Source of the DNA: a virus
DNA: 46,382 nt
IMG/VR virus record: IMGVR_UViG_3300025096_003057
Span: 1 to 46,382 of that record
Direction: 5' to 3' (one strand)
Of this stretch, positions 1 through 7,782 are shown one piece after another. The position numbers and the translations under genes are program-made. Numbering within the stretch: the first letter of the stretch is position 1; each line of letters starts with the position of its first letter. The notes below the pieces were generated by a model. The model was not told where the DNA came from and searched no databases. It saw only the letters and a program-made list of their open reading frames with translations.

Positions 1-422
1 TCAGTCTCTTCAGTGAATTTTCTCAAATCATTCTTAGATGGATTAGCAAATCTTTCTCTTGCCATATCATGATACTCATTAGATAAATCAAATCCAATAT
101 AATCATGACCCAATAACTGTGCTGCTAGTCCAGTCGTACCTGAACCACTGTAGGGGTCAAGCACTAGACCAGATTCATCCAATACGCCTTGAATACATCT
201 AGAAGGAAGTTGAATTGGGAAAGGTGCAGGATGAGGATTCTTCATCTCAGGTCCAAACTTCCATACACTTGTATAATTAACTGACCTTCTAGTATGATCA
301 TACTTTTTTAAATAGGTTCTTAGCCTGTTATCTAAGGCTAAATTTCTTGATGTTAATAAACTTTGCATACGGCTAATATTGTCCTTTGAATACCTATCTT
401 GATTCTCATAAAAAGTTCTCCG
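1..422 (-). pseudogene. C-terminal fragment of an N6/N4 DNA methyltransferase, runs off the window edge
   Basis: The reverse strand encodes the C-terminal half of a beta-class amino-methyltransferase. HPAPFPIQLP is followed by SAM-binding motif I DPYSGSGTTG (about bases 140-170), then GHDYIGFD and EYHDMARERF. In this class the catalytic DPPY/SPPY motif lies N-terminal of motif I. Here the frame is open only from base 422, just after an in-frame TAA, so that half is missing. The first ATG in frame is at 368. The frame continues past base 1. The 5' neighbour is an RNA ligase start in another frame (353-544), so the gene looks decapitated by a deletion or recombination with a junction near base 404. 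A short protein translated from 368 is possible but should be catalytically dead. Motif I is clear; pseudogene status is inferred. Confidence 0.72.
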
Positions 423-544
423 TTAACCTTACCAAAAGCAAACTGACTACCATCTATCTTTTCCGTAATTTCTACTTCATCATCAAAAATGTTAGAAATG
501 TAGTCTGTACCAATTGCAAATATTTTTGGAAATGCATTAATCAT
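353..544 (-). pseudogene. RNA ligase, N-terminal remnant (63 aa)
   Basis: The first ~46 residues read like the start of an Rnl2-type RNA ligase. ITEKIDGSQFAFGK contains nucleotidyltransferase motif I KxDGS with the AMP-accepting lysine, followed by GELFMR. After FMR the protein loses similarity (IKIGIQRTILAVCKVY) and stops. From about base 404 the DNA instead codes, in a different frame, for the C-terminal part of a DNA methyltransferase. The rest of the ligase (motifs III-V) is absent, so ligation activity is not expected. The ATG is close behind the stop of the epimerase gene at 537, so it was the last gene of the sugar operon. Family recognition rests on one motif and its surroundings. Confidence 0.65.
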
Positions 545-1508
545 TTTTATTCTCCTTATACCAATCTATAGTTTTCCTCATACCATCATAAATATTATTC
601 CAAGAACGATATCCTAAAAGTTTATAAATTTTATCCATATTTAACAATCTCTTTTTAACTGTTGATGGTTTACCTTTTGAGTGTTTAATGTTTTTCTTTT
701 TCACACCCATCATATCTAATATCTTATTAACACTGAAACCCTCTCCATAACCTACATTAAAAATATCAAACTTGTCTACCTTTTCCGTTAATGCTAAAAC
801 ATCTCTTACAAAATCATCTACATAAATAAAATCCCTTACATCCTCACCATCTCCCCACACTTCAAACGGATTCTGACCATCGCAATATTTTTTAATCAAT
901 GCAGCCATTACATGGGAAGTATCAGGATTGAAGTCATCATAAGGACCATATACATTACTCGGTCTAACAATTAAACACTGCATAGGATTTTTTACTTTTG
1001 TGGAATAAAACTCACACAGCTTTTCTACATACCGTTTCATGTGAGCCACTCCAAAATAACAATCTGGAGGATCAGACAAATAACCTTCTGCTTCTAAAAA
1101 GCTTCTATCATTATTAATTACCAACTCTGGATAAACAGCACCACTACTTATAAATACAAACTTTTTTACCCCAGCTTTATGAGCTGCATCCAGAAGATAA
1201 GTATTCATAACTGTATTATCAGTTACCAAAGCTGCAGGATTCTCATTCATAAACTTTGCACCATGCGTCACAGCTGCACAATGTATAATTATATCCATTT
1301 CTTCGACTACATCTTCACAATCTCTTTTTTTAGTTAAATCTCTATACATAAGAAATGCTTTGATAGTTGGATCTTGTAAAACATTGTTGTTAATAACACA
1401 ATATAAATCACAACCCATTAACTGTTCCAATTTTAAAAGCACATTAGTTCCGATAAAGCCACTTGCTCCTGTTACCAATACTTTTTTACCTTTAAAATAA
1501 TCACTCAT
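537..1508 (-). CDS. NAD-dependent nucleotide-sugar epimerase/dehydratase (extended SDR), 323 aa
   Basis: Extended SDR fold: Rossmann motif VTGASGFIG at residues ~12-20, HCAAVTHGA, FISSGAVYP (catalytic Ser region), RPSNVYGPYDDF and RDFIYVDDFV, all typical of sugar-nucleotide epimerases, dehydratases or reductases such as GDP-fucose synthase or dTDP-glucose dehydratase. The catalytic Tyr-x3-Lys is not canonical: the matching stretch reads CYFGVAHMKR, with no Lys four residues after the Tyr. Either the active site has shifted or chemistry has changed. Full length for the family. The start overlaps the stop of the 70-aa gene upstream by ATGA, with a GGGGTG-like ribosome site. It belongs to the sugar cluster; the exact substrate cannot be read from sequence. 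Confidence 0.88.
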   Translation of the reverse strand: MSDYFKGKKVLVTGASGFIGTNVLLKLEQLMGCDLYCVINNNVLQDPTIKAFLMYRDLTKKRDCEDVVEEMDIIIHCAAVTHGAKFMNENPAALVTDNTVMNTYLLDAAHKAGVKKFVFISSGAVYPELVINNDRSFLEAEGYLSDPPDCYFGVAHMKRYVEKLCEFYSTKVKNPMQCLIVRPSNVYGPYDDFNPDTSHVMAALIKKYCDGQNPFEVWGDGEDVRDFIYVDDFVRDVLALTEKVDKFDIFNVGYGEGFSVNKILDMMGVKKKNIKHSKGKPSTVKKRLLNMDKIYKLLGYRSWNNIYDGMRKTIDWYKENKND

Positions 1509-1717
1509 TTCTGTTCACCCCAAATATTTTTTGTAACCCAATCACACCACTTCACAACTATCTCTTTATCAAGCCCAGTAGCTTCATCAATCATTTTTTC
1601 TATTGGTGACCGATTAACTAAAACTGCAATATCAATCCCAGTATCTTCTTTAAATGCTTTTGTTATTCCTTCTACCCCAGAAGACGCTGATACACAGCTC
1701 AACCAAGCCTCTGTCAT
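1505..1717 (-). CDS. Conserved-looking small protein, 70 aa, unknown function
   Basis: I do not recognise the family. The frame is open from a GTG at 1774, but the ATG at 1717 is preceded by GGAG at an ideal 8-base spacing (GGAGATAATATTATG). It also avoids a long overlap with the RmlC-like gene, so it is taken as the start. The product is small and mixed-charge, begins MTEAWLSCVSASSG, contains GITKAFKEDTGIDI and is Trp-rich at the C-terminus (VKWCDWVTKNIWG). No membrane segment or signal peptide is seen. It sits between two sugar-nucleotide genes and ends in an ATGA overlap with the epimerase gene at 537. Confidence 0.6.
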   Translation of the reverse strand: MTEAWLSCVSASSGVEGITKAFKEDTGIDIAVLVNRSPIEKMIDEATGLDKEIVVKWCDWVTKNIWGEQK

Positions 1718-1751
1718 AATATTATCTCCATACGGAATTGACTTCATACCT

Positions 1752-2303
1752 TTAACTGGTTTTTTCATTTTCACACCATTCTATATTATCATCTCGTTTA
1801 GATAAAATTATTTCTTCTTTCCTAACTGGCCATCTTATATTAAATAAAGGTTCATCAAACCTATAAGTAAACTGCATCTCCTTACCTTCATAATAAGACG
1901 ATTGTTTATAATGAAATATAGCTGTATCACTCATAACTAAATGAGCATTTCCATAACACGGAGGTATTAATATCTGCTCCCTTCTTTTTTCAGATAGCAT
2001 AAAACCTTCCCAAAACCCAAATTTATCAGATGTTTCATCACAATTCACAACTACTAAATAAAATTCCCCATACAAACAAGATACTAATTTCCATGTTTTG
2101 TTATCCCCATGGATTCCTCGTAAGACATTTTTTCTTGAAACTGATATATCATCCTGAACAAAATTATCAAAATCTACTAAATATCCTAACTTGCCACCGT
2201 ATCGCTGCCTATTATAAATTTCTATATATTCACCTCTATGATCTATAAAAGGATCAAGTAATATTCTTTTTACTCCATCAAGTGTTGTGTCTTCTACTTT
2301 CAT
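1752..2303 (-). CDS. dTDP-4-dehydrorhamnose 3,5-epimerase-like protein (RmlC cupin), 183 aa
   Basis: RmlC-type cupin: DHRGEYIEIY near the N-terminus, FVQDDISVSRKNVLRGIHGD (residues ~49-68) matching the family FVQDNxSxSxxxVLRGxH with its catalytic His, and IPPCYGNAHLV matching the PPGFAHGF stretch. Length 183 aa is normal for RmlC. In classical RmlC the catalytic His is followed by Tyr-Gln; here it is followed by Gly-Asp, and the later HGF is altered, so substrate or positional specificity may differ. Predicted to epimerise C3 and/or C5 of a 4-keto-6-deoxy nucleotide sugar in the cytoplasm, using the product of the neighbouring dehydratases. It starts within the stop of the epimerase at 2300 (ATGA). 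Confidence 0.82.
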   Translation of the reverse strand: MKVEDTTLDGVKRILLDPFIDHRGEYIEIYNRQRYGGKLGYLVDFDNFVQDDISVSRKNVLRGIHGDNKTWKLVSCLYGEFYLVVVNCDETSDKFGFWEGFMLSEKRREQILIPPCYGNAHLVMSDTAIFHYKQSSYYEGKEMQFTYRFDEPLFNIRWPVRKEEIILSKRDDNIEWCENEKTS

Positions 2304-3358
2304 CTAAAATAATTTTTCCTCAATTTGTATTCGTTTTGATTTTCCATATACCAATTCCAAGTCTTTTCTAATCCTAACTTTAACGAAGTTAAAAAGTTAT
2401 ACCCCAATTCGTGCCTTGCTAAAGAAATATCTAAAACTCTTTTTGAAGGTTTTGATTTCTCTTCACTAAAATTATACTCAAAACCGATAATATCTTTTAA
2501 AGTTTCTACTAATTCTTTTATACTTATCCCTTCACCTCCACCGAGATTATAAAATGGTAAAGTATAATCAGTCATTAATGCCAAAATAATCCCTTGTGCG
2601 ATATCTTCACTATAGCAAAAATCCCTTATAGCAGTGCCGTCACCTAAAACTATTATTGGAGGATGAGTAAGATTATTTTCCTCTTTATATTTTAATATTT
2701 TAGACATTAATGACGGAATTACCATTGCATTATCAGCATCAAAGTTATCTCCTTCACCATATACATTACCAAGTCTTACAAACTTATAATCTACTAACCC
2801 ATGTTGAATTTTGTAAGTCATTATCTGATGCTCTCCCATTCTCTTAGCCCACCCAGGATACTCGTCCATAGGTGGCAAAGGAGTATCATCACTCTCTTTA
2901 AAAACTTCTAATGGCTTATACAAATCATATCCTTCAAGTTGATCTATTATCTTAAAAGCTGGATAAGCACCTATACTGCTTGTATAAATTAATTTCTCTA
3001 CATTTGCTCTCCTACTCGCTTCAAGTACATTAGTGTTCATTTGAAGTAAAGGTACAAAGAAAGATGCTGGTTTTTCTTTCGTTACCTTTGGGCTTCCTTT
3101 TATACCAGCAGTATGAAATACATAATGAATATTGTGCTGTTTTAACAATTCGTAGAAACCACTAAAATCTGATAAATCTCCATATCTATAAATTACTTTT
3201 TTGTTCAAATTTTGAATCTTATCTAATGACACTGATACTACATGAGCAGAGGTATTCTCAACTAACAAATCACAAATTTTTCGTCCGATCATTCCGGTTC
3301 CACCTGTAATTAATACATTTTTCTTATTAAACTTTTCCCAAATTTCTTTTTTTATCAT
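2300..3358 (-). CDS. NAD-dependent nucleotide-sugar epimerase/dehydratase, 352 aa
   Basis: Extended SDR with Rossmann motif ITGGTGMIG at ~17-25, FHTAGIKGSP, YTSSIGAYP (Ser of the triad), RLGNVYGEGDNF and DGTAIRDFCYSEDIA. The Tyr/Lys pair reads EYPGWAKRMGE, so Lys is five rather than four residues after the Tyr and Pro occupies the usual Tyr position; function could be altered. The best parallel is the GDP-fucose synthase / UDP-glucose epimerase group. Co-transcribed with the RmlC-like gene (ATGA overlap). The start at 3358 lies just beyond the stop of the small membrane gene at 3369. Fold assignment is secure, reaction is not. Confidence 0.87.
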   Translation of the reverse strand: MIKKEIWEKFNKKNVLITGGTGMIGRKICDLLVENTSAHVVSVSLDKIQNLNKKVIYRYGDLSDFSGFYELLKQHNIHYVFHTAGIKGSPKVTKEKPASFFVPLLQMNTNVLEASRRANVEKLIYTSSIGAYPAFKIIDQLEGYDLYKPLEVFKESDDTPLPPMDEYPGWAKRMGEHQIMTYKIQHGLVDYKFVRLGNVYGEGDNFDADNAMVIPSLMSKILKYKEENNLTHPPIIVLGDGTAIRDFCYSEDIAQGIILALMTDYTLPFYNLGGGEGISIKELVETLKDIIGFEYNFSEEKSKPSKRVLDISLARHELGYNFLTSLKLGLEKTWNWYMENQNEYKLRKNYFR

Positions 3359-3368
3359 ACAACCTCTC

Positions 3369-3512
3369 TTAAAATATCCATACCAGCAAAGCTATCACAC
3401 CAACAAAAGGTAAACTAATAATAGATAATATTGATAAACAAACTAATATTATAAATAATACAATACCAACAACCATTCCAATCTCTAACAATGTTTCAAA
3501 AAAATAATTCAT
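3369..3512 (-). CDS. Small hydrophobic membrane protein, 47 aa
   Basis: A short reading frame that begins in an ATGA overlap with the stop of the SDR gene (3509) and fills the gap before the epimerase at 3358. After a short MNYFFETLLE head, almost all remaining residues are hydrophobic (IGMVVGIVLFIILVC, then LSIISLPFVGVIALLVWIF), enough for two tightly linked membrane passes or one long one. No family recognised. The overlap and exact packing into the operon argue for a real gene. Role unknown; an inner-membrane accessory to the sugar cluster is only a guess. Confidence 0.6.
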   Translation of the reverse strand: MNYFFETLLEIGMVVGIVLFIILVCLSILSIISLPFVGVIALLVWIF

Positions 3513-4243
3513 ATAGATACACTCTCCCCTCCATCTACAACTATATTTGCACCATTAATATAACTTGCTTCATCTGAACACAAAAACCTTACTACATTCG
3601 CTACATCTTCTGGCTTACCAATTCTTCCCATAGGTGTATTTTTTATTATGTCTTTAAATTCGTCTGTATCTTTATTTTTTTCATAACTATAACCACAAGA
3701 AATATGTCCGGGCAAAATTGTATTGAATGTAACTCCTTTACTCACACATCTTTTTCTTGACATACTTTTCATATAAGCAATTTGTGCTGATTTTGCTGCA
3801 GTAAAATACTTATTCTTAAAAGCTTCCTTACCGTAAATAGACGCAATAGCAATAACTCTACCCCACTTCTTCGCACACATACGCTCTAAATACTGCTCAG
3901 TAAAAAACACACTAAGGCCATAATTCTTTTCCATGACCTCCATATAGTTTGTCCACGAACCTCCTCCACCAACATTGTTAACTAAAATATCAATATGTTC
4001 AATACTATCTCTAAACACCCACCTATTGTCTCTATACATAATATTTAACGTACGAACTTGATGACAAATATCAGGTTTCTTATAATTAATATCTAACTCG
4101 TCATGTAAAGTTCTAACTTCATTTTTATCCCTACCAAAAGTAATTATTCTACATCCCTCTTTGGCAAGAGCAATACATACCGCTCTTCCGATACCTTTTG
4201 TACCGCCAGTTACTAATGCTGTTTTATTTTTAAGATTTGACAT
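3509..4243 (-). CDS. Short-chain dehydrogenase/reductase (SDR), 244 aa
   Basis: Classical SDR: TGGTKGIG cofactor motif (~12-19), DILVNNVGGGG, VIAIASIYG (catalytic Ser), NTILPGHIS, and a C-terminal PEDVANVVRFLCSDEASYINGA stretch typical of FabG-like enzymes. The usual YxxxK is YFTAAK: the Lys aligned with Phe four residues earlier, and the Tyr one residue further out. That is a real departure from consensus and is shared in kind with two epimerases of this cluster. Probable role: NAD(P)-dependent reduction or oxidation of a keto-sugar. It overlaps the FkbM-like gene at its start and the small membrane gene at its end. Confidence 0.87.
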   Translation of the reverse strand: MSNLKNKTALVTGGTKGIGRAVCIALAKEGCRIITFGRDKNEVRTLHDELDINYKKPDICHQVRTLNIMYRDNRWVFRDSIEHIDILVNNVGGGGSWTNYMEVMEKNYGLSVFFTEQYLERMCAKKWGRVIAIASIYGKEAFKNKYFTAAKSAQIAYMKSMSRKRCVSKGVTFNTILPGHISCGYSYEKNKDTDEFKDIIKNTPMGRIGKPEDVANVVRFLCSDEASYINGANIVVDGGESVSI

Positions 4244-5234
4244 CGCTTCTTATTTGTAGTGCCTCCCCAGTATTTTTTAAAAAGAATTGATTATCTGTTT
4301 TATAATTATTCAAATTTGCATTTATATGATGATGAAGTTTAACCAACCTGTTGTAACCGAAACTATCACACATATCTCTTATATCATTTCTTATAACTTC
4401 TGTATCTCCTTTTTCTATACAAAGTCTTTCTAATATTGCATAAGTATAAGACAATTTCTCGTAACAAAAAGCTATTGCTGCCTGTTTAATAAGTTTTAAA
4501 TCATCACTTTCTTCAAACATTGAATCTACTGTTCTCATCCACAATGCTTCACCTACTGTTAAAAACCCACCTCCTGCTGCAGGACCAGGATGCCATCTTT
4601 GTAATCCATAAAGATCAGCTAGCCTTATATTATTTGCTTCATAGTATTCAGTTTGATCTGAAAATAAAGCCTGTCCTTTGTATATTTCATAAAATTCTAC
4701 TTCTGTAAATAAAGCACCTACATCTTTAATATAATCTCCCATTCCTTTTATAACTTCCAATTCCATACCTTGCACATCAGCTACTATTAAATCAGGTGTT
4801 ACTCCTTCTTTATCTATAAATTCTTTTAATGTTATCGCATCTAACTCAACTACCTTATCAAGCTCAGTATTCTCACCCCACGTAGTAATTTTCCTATCAG
4901 TAGTAAAAGGTACTATATGTTCATTTATTGTTTTTTCACTTGGTGGTAATAAGGAACTGCTTGGAGTTTGTTTATTCAAATAAAACTTTTGCAAACCACT
5001 TTTACCTGACACAGCCCTGTTGATTACTACAACTCTAACCCCTAAATTCAAATACTGTTGATATGCTTTCTTATCATAATCTCCAAACTCCCTTGCTTCA
5101 AAAGCATAGATAACTGTCCTATATGGAAATTTAGTAACCACAGAGTCAATAGCAGCACTACCACCTGCTCCAGCACCTATAACAAATAATACTATATCTT
5201 TGTCTTCTACTTCAAAATCAGTTATTGATTTCAT
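4230..5234 (-). CDS. FkbM-family SAM-dependent methyltransferase, 334 aa
   Basis: The N-terminal half shows a SAM-binding Rossmann start, VIGAGAGGSAA (~18-28), an acidic residue after beta-2 (YAFEAREFG), VVINRAVSGKSG, and the FkbM hallmark DLIVADVQGMELEVIKGM (~153-170) followed by LFTEVEFYEIY. FkbM enzymes usually O-methylate sugars or polyketides. Beyond ~residue 230 is a ~100-residue helical tail rich in charged residues, longer than the FkbM core, of unknown role. The position between an SDR and another methyltransferase-like gene supports methylation of the sugar built by this cluster. The start overlaps the preceding gene by 4 bases. Confidence 0.8.
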   Translation of the reverse strand: MKSITDFEVEDKDIVLFVIGAGAGGSAAIDSVVTKFPYRTVIYAFEAREFGDYDKKAYQQYLNLGVRVVVINRAVSGKSGLQKFYLNKQTPSSSLLPPSEKTINEHIVPFTTDRKITTWGENTELDKVVELDAITLKEFIDKEGVTPDLIVADVQGMELEVIKGMGDYIKDVGALFTEVEFYEIYKGQALFSDQTEYYEANNIRLADLYGLQRWHPGPAAGGGFLTVGEALWMRTVDSMFEESDDLKLIKQAAIAFCYEKLSYTYAILERLCIEKGDTEVIRNDIRDMCDSFGYNRLVKLHHHINANLNNYKTDNQFFLKNTGEALQIRSDVKS

Positions 5235-5941
5235 CTATTCTCCGCCATGATTGGTTTAAAATATTTTACTAAATCATATTTATGATGATCTAATGGTGCT
5301 GGTGTTGCATATAAAATACCTCTGTATCTTTTTACATCTGAGCTATTGGCAAACTTTATACCATCAAGCACATCTTCATCTACTGTTATAGATAAATCCT
5401 TAACTGTCTCTTCTGTATTGATATCACAATATTCTTTCGTATTTACATAATAATGAAAATTAGGATTGACTTGTTGCAAGTGTTTACCAACTACATTCCA
5501 ATCTAAAGCTTCACCATCATACACTAAATGACCAAGCCCTGAACATTTAAAATCATGTATTATAATTACACACTCTCTCAATCCTTTTAAAGCTTGAAGT
5601 TCTTTAACAACCACCCACCTATCTTCTGGCTTTGCATTTGGCTGGTAAAAGTGGGCATCAAGATAGAACATATTTCCAAGTAATGAGCGTCGTCTAACAC
5701 TTTTAAAATAATTCCAACTATTTGCCAAAAGACAAAAAACATTACGTTTTCCATTAATTCTTTGCTTTACTTTCTCGTAATTTTTTACATCACTTTCAAT
5801 AGTAACAACTTCTTCGAAATTATGACTATGAAGCTCTGCATTAACTCCTCTAAATGATCCTGTCTCAAACAAAGTGTCAACTTTAAAATCATCTCTTAAT
5901 TTTTTAATTTGTTCTATTGCTTTATTGTCTGTCCAGCTCAT
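5231..5941 (-). CDS. Class I SAM-dependent methyltransferase-like protein, 236 aa
   Basis: The N-terminal region reads TLFETGSFRGVNAELH (motif I position), VVTIESD (acidic end of beta-2) and, after a helix, NMFYLDAHFYQ and CVIIIHDFKC, giving the strand order of a small-molecule methyltransferase. The glycine pattern (ETGSFRG) is weaker than the canonical ExGxGxG, so cofactor binding is not certain. Three start codons in a row follow AGGAGG; the last ATG (5941) has the best spacing. The gene starts beside the stop of the VWA gene and overlaps the FkbM-like gene at its end. Likely to act on the same sugar or its carrier, but this is inferred from position. Confidence 0.62.
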   Translation of the reverse strand: MSWTDNKAIEQIKKLRDDFKVDTLFETGSFRGVNAELHSHNFEEVVTIESDVKNYEKVKQRINGKRNVFCLLANSWNYFKSVRRRSLLGNMFYLDAHFYQPNAKPEDRWVVVKELQALKGLRECVIIIHDFKCSGLGHLVYDGEALDWNVVGKHLQQVNPNFHYYVNTKEYCDINTEETVKDLSITVDEDVLDGIKFANSSDVKRYRGILYATPAPLDHHKYDLVKYFKPIMAENR

Positions 5942-5943
5942 CA

Positions 5944-6528
5944 TCACCTCCTATAACTTGATACACAATTAGACATAACTCCATAACCAGACCTAACACC
6001 TTTTTTTGTTGCATCAAAATTAAATGAATCTTTTGCTTGAATACCCATTGACATACCAGCCTGTATAGCATCTTGATTAGCTGCAAGAAAAATAAATTCC
6101 CATTTCAATTTTTCCTTCTTTTCCTTTATCATTTCCAAAATCTGTTCTCTTTTAAATTCCCTACTTGAGTTCTCTTCACCATCAGTCAAAATTGCAAATA
6201 TCACCTTCTTAGGCTGTTGACTTTTTTTCAAACCATCAATCCTTTTACCTACTTCATTTATTGTTTTACCAACAGCATCCAATAAAGCAGTAGCTCCTCT
6301 TGGTTGGTAAGTTTTATCAGTTAAATCAGGAACTTTTTTTAATGGTTTATTCTCATGAATAATTTCGTATTCAGTATCAAATTGTGCATATGTAAGAGTC
6401 GCCTCTCCCTTTACTTTTTTCTGCTCCTTTAAAAATGTATTAAATCCACCTATTGCATCATTCACAATAGCCCCCATAGAGCCTGAACGATCAACAACGC
6501 AAACAATTTCTGAATATTTCTTCTTCAT
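5944..6528 (-). CDS. VWA-domain protein, 194 aa
   Basis: A nearly complete von Willebrand factor A domain: VCVVDRSGSMG near residue 9 gives the DxSGS metal-ion-dependent adhesion site, RGATALLDAVG supplies the Thr of the site, and FAILTDGEENS the distal Asp. The remaining part (WEFIFLAANQDA, YGVMSNCVSSYRR) completes the alpha/beta fold. No signal peptide or transmembrane helix, so cytoplasmic. Free-standing phage VWA proteins of this type are known but without a fixed function; they usually mediate protein-protein contacts. Its place among sugar genes is unexplained. It begins in an ATGA overlap with the 62-aa gene upstream. Confidence 0.85.
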   Translation of the reverse strand: MKKKYSEIVCVVDRSGSMGAIVNDAIGGFNTFLKEQKKVKGEATLTYAQFDTEYEIIHENKPLKKVPDLTDKTYQPRGATALLDAVGKTINEVGKRIDGLKKSQQPKKVIFAILTDGEENSSREFKREQILEMIKEKKEKLKWEFIFLAANQDAIQAGMSMGIQAKDSFNFDATKKGVRSGYGVMSNCVSSYRR

Positions 6529-6713
6529 ACTTTCTCCTTTCTAATTAATAGATTTATCATTCTATATTCATTAATAACTTTTTCTAAAACATTAGCCATC
6601 AACCTCTTTAGTATCTCTTCTCCATTTTTATAAATTTGAGGTTTAACAAAATCAAATGTTTCATTCAATTTAGATATCGGGACTCTCCAAGCAAAATATA
6701 TTTTTGTACTCAT
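6525..6713 (-). CDS. Small unknown protein, 62 aa
   Basis: The frame is open from 6743, but the ATG at 6713 has AAAGGA about ten bases upstream and starts directly after the E1-beta stop, so it is preferred. The product starts MSTKIYFAWRVPISKL and then forms a long amphipathic helix (EEILKRLMANVLEKVINEYRMINLL). No known domain and no cysteine motif. The stop overlaps the start of the VWA gene (ATGA). Function unknown; it may be co-translated with E1-beta and the VWA protein. Confidence 0.55.
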   Translation of the reverse strand: MSTKIYFAWRVPISKLNETFDFVKPQIYKNGEEILKRLMANVLEKVINEYRMINLLIRKEKV

Positions 6714-6714
6714 A

Positions 6715-7782
6715 TCAAAATGGTCCTTTAAATTTATTTTCATGCGAATAGCAATCTACATCACGTAGATCAGGTACACGTAATCCTAACCTATTTGTAA
6801 CTTTTAAAACTATATCTTTTACATCATAATAAAAATCATTCTCAAGATGTCTTGCAGTAGGACAAGGAGTATTCTTCCAACCTATTCTTGAAAAATTAAT
6901 AGGATTATGTGTAAGATTAAATTTACCATCGAGATACTTTGCTAAGAACCCAGCCCCAACACTATTGCTCAACCAATCATCCTCAACAATAATACATTCA
7001 TCTGTGTTAATACAACTGACTATTAAATCTATATCAAGATTAGATAACCTTTTTAAATCTATTATATTAGTCTTCACAGAACACTTACTCCATAAAACAT
7101 CTGCAGCTTTTTTACACTCAACTACCCCCCACGAATAACTTAATAAAGTTATATCTGCTTCACCATCAGACCTATAAGGATGTACTACAGTTTGAAAAGG
7201 CTGTTCAAAATCAGATTCCAAAACACAAGGATGAACTTCTTGCTCTTGCCAATACAACCATCTATGTTCAAAACAAATAACAGGACTATTACTTCTAATT
7301 GCCTTAGTCAACATCCCTTTCATATCTATTGGATTTGAAGGGGCTATAACTATCAATCCGGGTACATGAGTAAATAAAGAAAATAAACTTTTACTATGCT
7401 GAAAACCTTGCCCCCATCCTCTTCCAATTATTATCCTTATAACTATTGGGCATAATAGTTGATTATTGCTCATATACTGAATACCAGACATCATATTAAT
7501 TATCTGATTCATAGCAAGCAAAGCAAAATCTGCTCTAATATGTATTTGTACAGGTCTCATGCCATTCATTGCTGCCCCTATCCCAAACCCAGTAAGCGAA
7601 TCTTCACTAAGCGGAGTATCGAACACTCTATTTTTACCGAACTTTTCTTGTAATCCTATAGTTGTACCAAATATTCCCTTAAAATCATCACAACCTATTC
7701 CATAACAGAAAACATTTTTATCTCGTTCCATTTCCTGTATTAAAGTTGTTCTTATTGCTTCTGCATAAGTCAATTTCTGCAT
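6715..7782 (-). CDS. Thiamine-dependent E1 beta-like subunit (transketolase C-terminal type), 355 aa
   Basis: Resembles the beta subunit of pyruvate/2-oxo acid dehydrogenase E1. MQKLTYAEAIRTTLIQEM opens the pyrimidine-binding domain, RVFDTPLSEDSLTGFGIGAA carries the conserved Glu region, RGWGQGFQHS and FTHVPGLIVIAPS follow, and the C-terminal domain has WGVVECKKAAD and NTDECIIVEDDW. The motif CFEHRWLYW is what I recall from E1-beta homologues in polysaccharide clusters rather than metabolic E1. The partner alpha subunit is at 8444-9313. No E2 (lipoyl) or E3 gene is present in the window, so oxidative acyl-CoA formation is unlikely; acyl transfer to a keto-sugar is the favoured guess. Overlaps the HNH gene by 13 bases. 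Confidence 0.85.
   Translation of the reverse strand: MQKLTYAEAIRTTLIQEMERDKNVFCYGIGCDDFKGIFGTTIGLQEKFGKNRVFDTPLSEDSLTGFGIGAAMNGMRPVQIHIRADFALLAMNQIINMMSGIQYMSNNQLLCPIVIRIIIGRGWGQGFQHSKSLFSLFTHVPGLIVIAPSNPIDMKGMLTKAIRSNSPVICFEHRWLYWQEQEVHPCVLESDFEQPFQTVVHPYRSDGEADITLLSYSWGVVECKKAADVLWSKCSVKTNIIDLKRLSNLDIDLIVSCINTDECIIVEDDWLSNSVGAGFLAKYLDGKFNLTHNPINFSRIGWKNTPCPTARHLENDFYYDVKDIVLKVTNRLGLRVPDLRDVDCYSHENKFKGPF

Noticed and set aside
386-571. Plus-strand open frame of 61 codons over the ligase remnant
   Set aside because: No ribosome site; it is antisense to the ligase/methyltransferase junction and has no recognisable features.
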